Source: Chloroflexota bacterium
Lineage (GTDB): Bacteria; Chloroflexota; Limnocylindria; Limnocylindrales; CSP1-4
NCBI GenBank assembly: GCA_021777365.1
Contig: JAJYDP010000199.1
Span: forward strand, 1-7,711
Length of the DNA: 7,711 bases
Direction: 5' to 3'
The position numbers were made by a program, and so were the translations under genes. Below are positions 4,979 to 7,711 of this stretch, piece after piece. Position 1 is the first letter of the stretch. Each line of letters begins with the position of its first letter. The notes beneath the pieces are model-generated. The model was not told where the DNA came from and did not search any database. It saw only the letters and a list, made by a program, of their open reading frames with translations.

Positions 4979-5932
4979 GTGGATCTCGCCTCGACCGCGT
5001 CCCGGCGCGACCTTTCCGGCTCCGGCATCGGGCTGTCGGCCCTGCAGTGGGCACCCGGCTCGGGCCGTGCCGAGCTCCCGCCGATCCTGCTGCACCACGG
5101 CCTGGCCTCGTCGGCGGGGTTCTGGGGGCCGGTGGCCTCCCGCCTGGCGGCCGGCATGCCCTCGGGGGCCTGCCGCGACGTGGTGGCGCTCGACGCGCGC
5201 GGCCACGGCGAAAGCGATCGACCCGACGACGGCTACGACTTCGCGACGATCGCGGCCGACCTGCACGGGGCGCTCGTCGCCTTGGGGTGGGACGGCCGCG
5301 CCGGACCGCACCCGGTGCTGGTGGGACACTCCTGGGGCGGCAACGTGGTGCTCGAGTACGCCGCACGCCACCCGGAGGTGCCGGCCGGCATCGTGCTGGT
5401 CGACGGGGGCTTCATCGAGTTGCAGGCGCACATGTCGTGGGAGGAGACGGAGCAGGAGCTGGCTCCGCCCAGGCTCACGCCCATGACCTGGCGCGAGTTC
5501 TCGGAGCGGGCCGCGGGGTGGTGGAGCGCGACGGGCTGGGACGCCTCGATCGAGGCTGCCATGCGCCACAACTTCGAGGAGCTGACCGACGGGACCATCC
5601 GCTCTCGCCTGTCGCGGGAACGCCACATGCGGATCCTGCGGGCCATGTGGGAACAGCGGCCGAGCGACCTCTACGAGCAGGTCCGCTGCCCCGTCCTGTT
5701 CCTGCCGGCCCGCCGGGCGAACGTCGAGGGGCGCGAGCAGCGCTTCATCGAGCGCAAGGAGCGCACCGTGGAGCGCGCCCAGGCGATCCTGCGGCGCGCC
5801 GGCACGACGGTGAGCGTGGAGTGGTTCGAGGACTCGATCCACGACGTGCCGCTCCAGCACCCGGCACGGCTGGCGGCCCGCCTCCAGGCCTTCGCGGCCG
5901 GGCTTCCGGACCCGGGGACGCCCGCCGGCTGA
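4979..5932 (+). CDS. Alpha/beta-fold hydrolase, substrate unknown
   Basis: This 317-residue protein starts at GTG, 9 nt after the decarboxylase stop. The alpha/beta hydrolase order is clear: ILLHHGLASSAGFWG with the oxyanion-hole HG at 40-41, VVALDARGHGESDRP after strand 4, the nucleophile elbow GHSWGG with Ser118, the strand-6 segment GIVLVDGGF with Asp142, and His288 in SIHDVPLQHP near the C-terminus. The acid normally found after strand 7 is not obvious: the segment reads CPVLFLPARRANVEG, where many relatives have an Asp. Asp142 or Glu250 could serve instead. A cap region fills about 146-230. Esterase, lactonase, amidase or C-C hydrolase activity cannot be told apart from sequence. Close coupling to the decarboxylase suggests a shared pathway, or simply shared transcription. 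No signal peptide is visible, so it should be cytosolic. Confidence 0.9.
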   Translation: MDLASTASRRDLSGSGIGLSALQWAPGSGRAELPPILLHHGLASSAGFWGPVASRLAAGMPSGACRDVVALDARGHGESDRPDDGYDFATIAADLHGALVALGWDGRAGPHPVLVGHSWGGNVVLEYAARHPEVPAGIVLVDGGFIELQAHMSWEETEQELAPPRLTPMTWREFSERAAGWWSATGWDASIEAAMRHNFEELTDGTIRSRLSRERHMRILRAMWEQRPSDLYEQVRCPVLFLPARRANVEGREQRFIERKERTVERAQAILRRAGTTVSVEWFEDSIHDVPLQHPARLAARLQAFAAGLPDPGTPAG

Positions 5933-5984
5933 TCGCCGCGAGTCCCTCTGGCCGTTCGAATGGGACGGGTCGTCGCCCTCACCC

Positions 5985-5999
5985 CGACGAATCTCGTCG
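5985..5999. repeat. Inverted repeat CGACGA-ATC-TCGTCG in the spacer before the aldehyde dehydrogenase
   Basis: A perfect 6-bp inverted repeat around a 3-nt centre lies 53 nt after the hydrolase stop and about 64 nt upstream of the candidate dehydrogenase -10. It could be an operator half-site pair or a weak hairpin ending the hydrolase transcript. No T-tract follows. The rest of 5933-6062 shows nothing I can name. Confidence 0.35.
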
Positions 6000-6062
6000 T
6001 CAGGACCGAGCGACGCGACGGAAGCCGTGGGTTGCGCCGGGAAGACCGGGCGCCGGCTGCGC

Positions 6063-6068
6063 TACACT
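6063..6068 (+). promoter_or_regulatory. Candidate -10 element TACACT for the aldehyde dehydrogenase gene
   Basis: TACACT matches four of six positions of TATAAT and follows the same TAnnCT form as the other candidates here. Transcription would begin near 6075, leaving a leader of about 62 nt with a ribosome site, unlike the leaderless pair upstream. TTGCGC at 6032-6037 is too far away (25-nt spacing) to be its -35 box. Confidence 0.42.
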
Positions 6069-6120
6069 GCGGTTCCCGGAACAGGGTGGCCGGCGGGCTG
6101 GACCCGCGGCCCCGAGCGCG

Positions 6121-6125
6121 AGGAG
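6121..6125 (+). promoter_or_regulatory. Shine-Dalgarno AGGAG deciding the aldehyde dehydrogenase start
   Basis: AGGAG lies 11 nt before the ATG at 6137. It supports that start over the in-frame ATG at 5960, whose 59 extra residues are Arg-rich and unlike the family. Confidence 0.6.
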
Positions 6126-6136
6126 CGAAGCGAGCC

Positions 6137-7648
6137 ATGGCCATCGCCACCGTCACTGACCGCAAGATGCTGATCGACGGCGAGTGGGTCGAGTCGTCGG
6201 GCGGGGAGTGGATCGAGGTCCACAACCCGGCCACCGGCGAGCTGGTCGGGCGCGTGCCCTCGGGCACCCCCGCGGACGTGGATCGCGCCGTCGCCGCGGC
6301 GCGGCGCGCGTTCCGGGACGGCCGCTGGCGGGGCATGTACGGGCCGGAGCGGGTCGCGATCCTCAATCGCCTGGCCGACCTGATCGACGCCAACGCGGAC
6401 GCGCTGGCGCAGTCCGAGACGGCCCAGACTGGCACGGCGATCAAGCTCCGCCGCGACTCGGACATCCCGTTCGCCGCCGACAACCTCCGCTTCTTCGCCG
6501 GCGCGATCCGTCACCTCGAGGGCAAGGCCGCCGGCGAGTACAGCGGGAGCCACACCAGCCTGATCCGCCGGGAGCCGATCGGCGTGGTGGGCCAGGTCGC
6601 GCCGTGGAACTACCCGTTGATGATGGCGATCTGGAAGATCGGGCCCGCGCTGGCCGCCGGCAACAGCGTGGTGCTGAAGCCGGCCACCGCGACGCCGCTC
6701 ACGACCCTGATGCTCGGCGAGCTGGCGAAAGAGGCCGGCCTCCCCGACGGCGTCCTCAACGTCGTCACCGGCCGGGGAGACCTGGTGGGTGCCGCCATCG
6801 CGGCGCACCCGGACGTCGACATGGTCTCGCTCACCGGCGACACCGAGACCGGCAAGAAGATCCAGGCCGCCGCCAGCGGGACGCTGAAGCGCCTGCACCT
6901 CGAGCTGGGCGGCAAGGCGCCGTTCATCGTGTACGCCGACGCCGACCTGGAGGCGGCCGCCCGCGGCGCGGTGGTCGGGGGGCTGGTCAATGCCGGGCAG
7001 GACTGCACCGCTGCCACGCGGATCTACGTCCAGCGGGACGTGTACGACCAGTTCCTCGATCTGCTGGTGGGCCACCTGCGCACGGTGCGGGTCGGGGATC
7101 CCCGGGACGCCCACACCGACATGGGGAGCCTGATCAGCGAGCAGCAGCTGCAGCGGGTCCAGGGATTCGTGGACCGGGCCCGGCAGTCGGGGGCGCGCGT
7201 GCTGGTCGGCGGTGGACGCGCCGTGGTCCCCGGGCTGACGGGTGCGTTCTTCCAGCCGACCGTGGTCGACCAGGTCGAGCAGGACTCCGAGATCGTCCAG
7301 CAGGAGATCTTCGGACCCGTCCTCACGGTGCTCCCGTTCGACACCGAGGAGGAGGTGCTGGCGAAGGCGAACGACGTGCGGTACGGGCTGGCGAGCTCGG
7401 TCTGGACCCGCGACGTCTTCCGTGCGATGCGGGCGGCGAAGGCGCTGGAGTTCGGCGGCGTCTGGGTCAACGACCACCTGCCGCTCACGAGCGAGATGCC
7501 GCACGGCGGCTTCAAGCAGTCCGGCTTCGGCAAGGACCTGTCCGCGTACTCGTTCGAGGAGTACACCAACGTCAAGCACGTCATGATCGAGCTCACCGGG
7601 GAGGCCGAGAAGGGCTGGCACTACACCGTCTGGGGCGACCCGAAGTAA
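6137..7648 (+). CDS. NAD(P)-dependent aldehyde dehydrogenase, gamma-aminobutyraldehyde dehydrogenase-like
   Basis: This soluble enzyme of 503 residues has the normal length for aldehyde dehydrogenases, which oxidize aldehydes to acids with NAD(P)+. The catalytic set is intact: Asn158 in APWNYP, the nucleotide-loop segment SLTGDTETGKK, the general base Glu256 in HLELGGKAP, and the nucleophile Cys290 in NAGQDCTAATRIYV. EIFGPVLTVLPFD and the C-terminal SEMPHGGFKQSGFGKDLSAYSFEEYTNVKHVM are also typical. NAGQDCTAA.RIY, MVSLTG.TETG and SEMPHGG...SGFGKD.S.Y..EEYT match the 4-aminobutyraldehyde branch (E. coli YdcW/PatD type), which acts in putrescine breakdown to GABA. Betaine aldehyde or another omega-amino or aryl aldehyde are alternatives. 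It is separated from the hydrolase by 204 bp and has its own candidate promoter. With the decarboxylase upstream it could complete amine degradation, but no amine oxidase or transaminase is present in the window. Confidence 0.93.
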   Translation: MAIATVTDRKMLIDGEWVESSGGEWIEVHNPATGELVGRVPSGTPADVDRAVAAARRAFRDGRWRGMYGPERVAILNRLADLIDANADALAQSETAQTGTAIKLRRDSDIPFAADNLRFFAGAIRHLEGKAAGEYSGSHTSLIRREPIGVVGQVAPWNYPLMMAIWKIGPALAAGNSVVLKPATATPLTTLMLGELAKEAGLPDGVLNVVTGRGDLVGAAIAAHPDVDMVSLTGDTETGKKIQAAASGTLKRLHLELGGKAPFIVYADADLEAAARGAVVGGLVNAGQDCTAATRIYVQRDVYDQFLDLLVGHLRTVRVGDPRDAHTDMGSLISEQQLQRVQGFVDRARQSGARVLVGGGRAVVPGLTGAFFQPTVVDQVEQDSEIVQQEIFGPVLTVLPFDTEEEVLAKANDVRYGLASSVWTRDVFRAMRAAKALEFGGVWVNDHLPLTSEMPHGGFKQSGFGKDLSAYSFEEYTNVKHVMIELTGEAEKGWHYTVWGDPK

Positions 7649-7665
7649 CCGGCGGGGCGACGCGG

Positions 7666-7671
7666 CATAAT
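7666..7671 (+). promoter_or_regulatory. Candidate -10 element CATAAT for a gene beyond the right edge
   Basis: CATAAT matches five of six bases of TATAAT and is conspicuous in GC-rich sequence, 17 nt after the dehydrogenase stop. No ATG or GTG follows in the remaining 40 bases, so any gene it serves begins outside the window. The final bases 7672-7711 hold only GC-rich sequence with a weak CCGGC/GCCGG pairing. Confidence 0.35.
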
Positions 7672-7711
7672 CAGCCCAGCGCACCGAGCCGGCGGCGGCG
7701 AGCGGCCGGCA

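Noticed and set aside
3476..5860. Very long minus-strand open frame (794 codons) opposite the decarboxylase and hydrolase
   Set aside because: It is the antisense of two genes with intact catalytic motifs. Its His/Arg/Gln-rich composition mirrors GC-rich codons on the plus strand.
5960..6136. Longer form of the aldehyde dehydrogenase starting at 5960
   Set aside because: The extension is Arg-rich and unlike family N-termini, and the candidate promoter and ribosome site fall within it.
6062..7684. Minus-strand open frame (540 codons) opposite the aldehyde dehydrogenase
   Set aside because: The plus-strand frame has all catalytic residues of the family. The antisense product has no recognisable domain.
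7688..7710. GC-rich pairing near the right edge as a terminator for the dehydrogenase
   Set aside because: It has only about 5 bp of CCGGC/GCCGG pairing with an 11-nt GC-rich loop and no T-tract, and it lies downstream of a better promoter-like signal.
1..7711. Mobile element, CRISPR, toxin-antitoxin or defence system
   Set aside because: I found no transposase, integrase, nuclease or repeat-spacer pattern, no terminal repeats, and no composition break between the genes.

Overview
The window is very GC-rich, with third codon positions that are almost all G or C. It looks like a chromosomal, metabolic region of a high-GC bacterium. An F420-type luciferase-like oxidoreductase, GTG starts and likely leaderless promoters point to an Actinomycetota or Chloroflexota lineage (for example an uncultured soil or freshwater group). 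This placement is inference. I see no rRNA, tRNA, CRISPR array, transposase, phage gene or att site.

Layout. (1) 1-1853, plus strand: a two-gene unit made of the 3' part of a proline racemase / hydroxyproline epimerase family gene (5' end outside the window) and, 6 nt later, an ornithine cyclodeaminase / mu-crystallin family gene that is more likely an imine reductase. (2) 1812-2747, minus strand: a luciferase-like, probably F420-dependent oxidoreductase, which overlaps the previous gene tail-to-tail by 42 bp. (3) 2933-3121, minus strand: a probable small single-pass membrane protein, too short for a family call. (4) 3122-3388: an intergenic region between divergent genes, with a short tandem repeat and candidate promoters. 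(5) 3389-5932, plus strand: a group II PLP-dependent amino acid decarboxylase followed directly by an alpha/beta hydrolase. (6) 5933-6136: a spacer with an inverted repeat and a candidate promoter, then a gamma-aminobutyraldehyde dehydrogenase-like enzyme at 6137-7648. A further candidate -10 element near 7666 suggests another gene just beyond the right edge.

How the genes may work together. The first pair fits hydroxyproline/proline metabolism: epimerization or dehydration at C2, then reduction of a cyclic imino acid. The decarboxylase and aldehyde dehydrogenase fit an amino acid -> amine -> aldehyde -> acid route, but the amine oxidase or transaminase that would link them is not in the window. 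The whole region reads as amino acid and amine catabolism.

The most distinctive signals are regulatory. Two genes carry the same hexamer TAGACT exactly 6 nt before their start codon, which is leaderless geometry, and in one case the stop codon of the upstream gene forms part of that hexamer. In addition, a perfect 7-bp GC hairpin has the TGA stop codon of the cyclodeaminase-like gene as its loop, inside the convergent overlap. I do not see convincing evidence of a wholly new defence or mobile system here.
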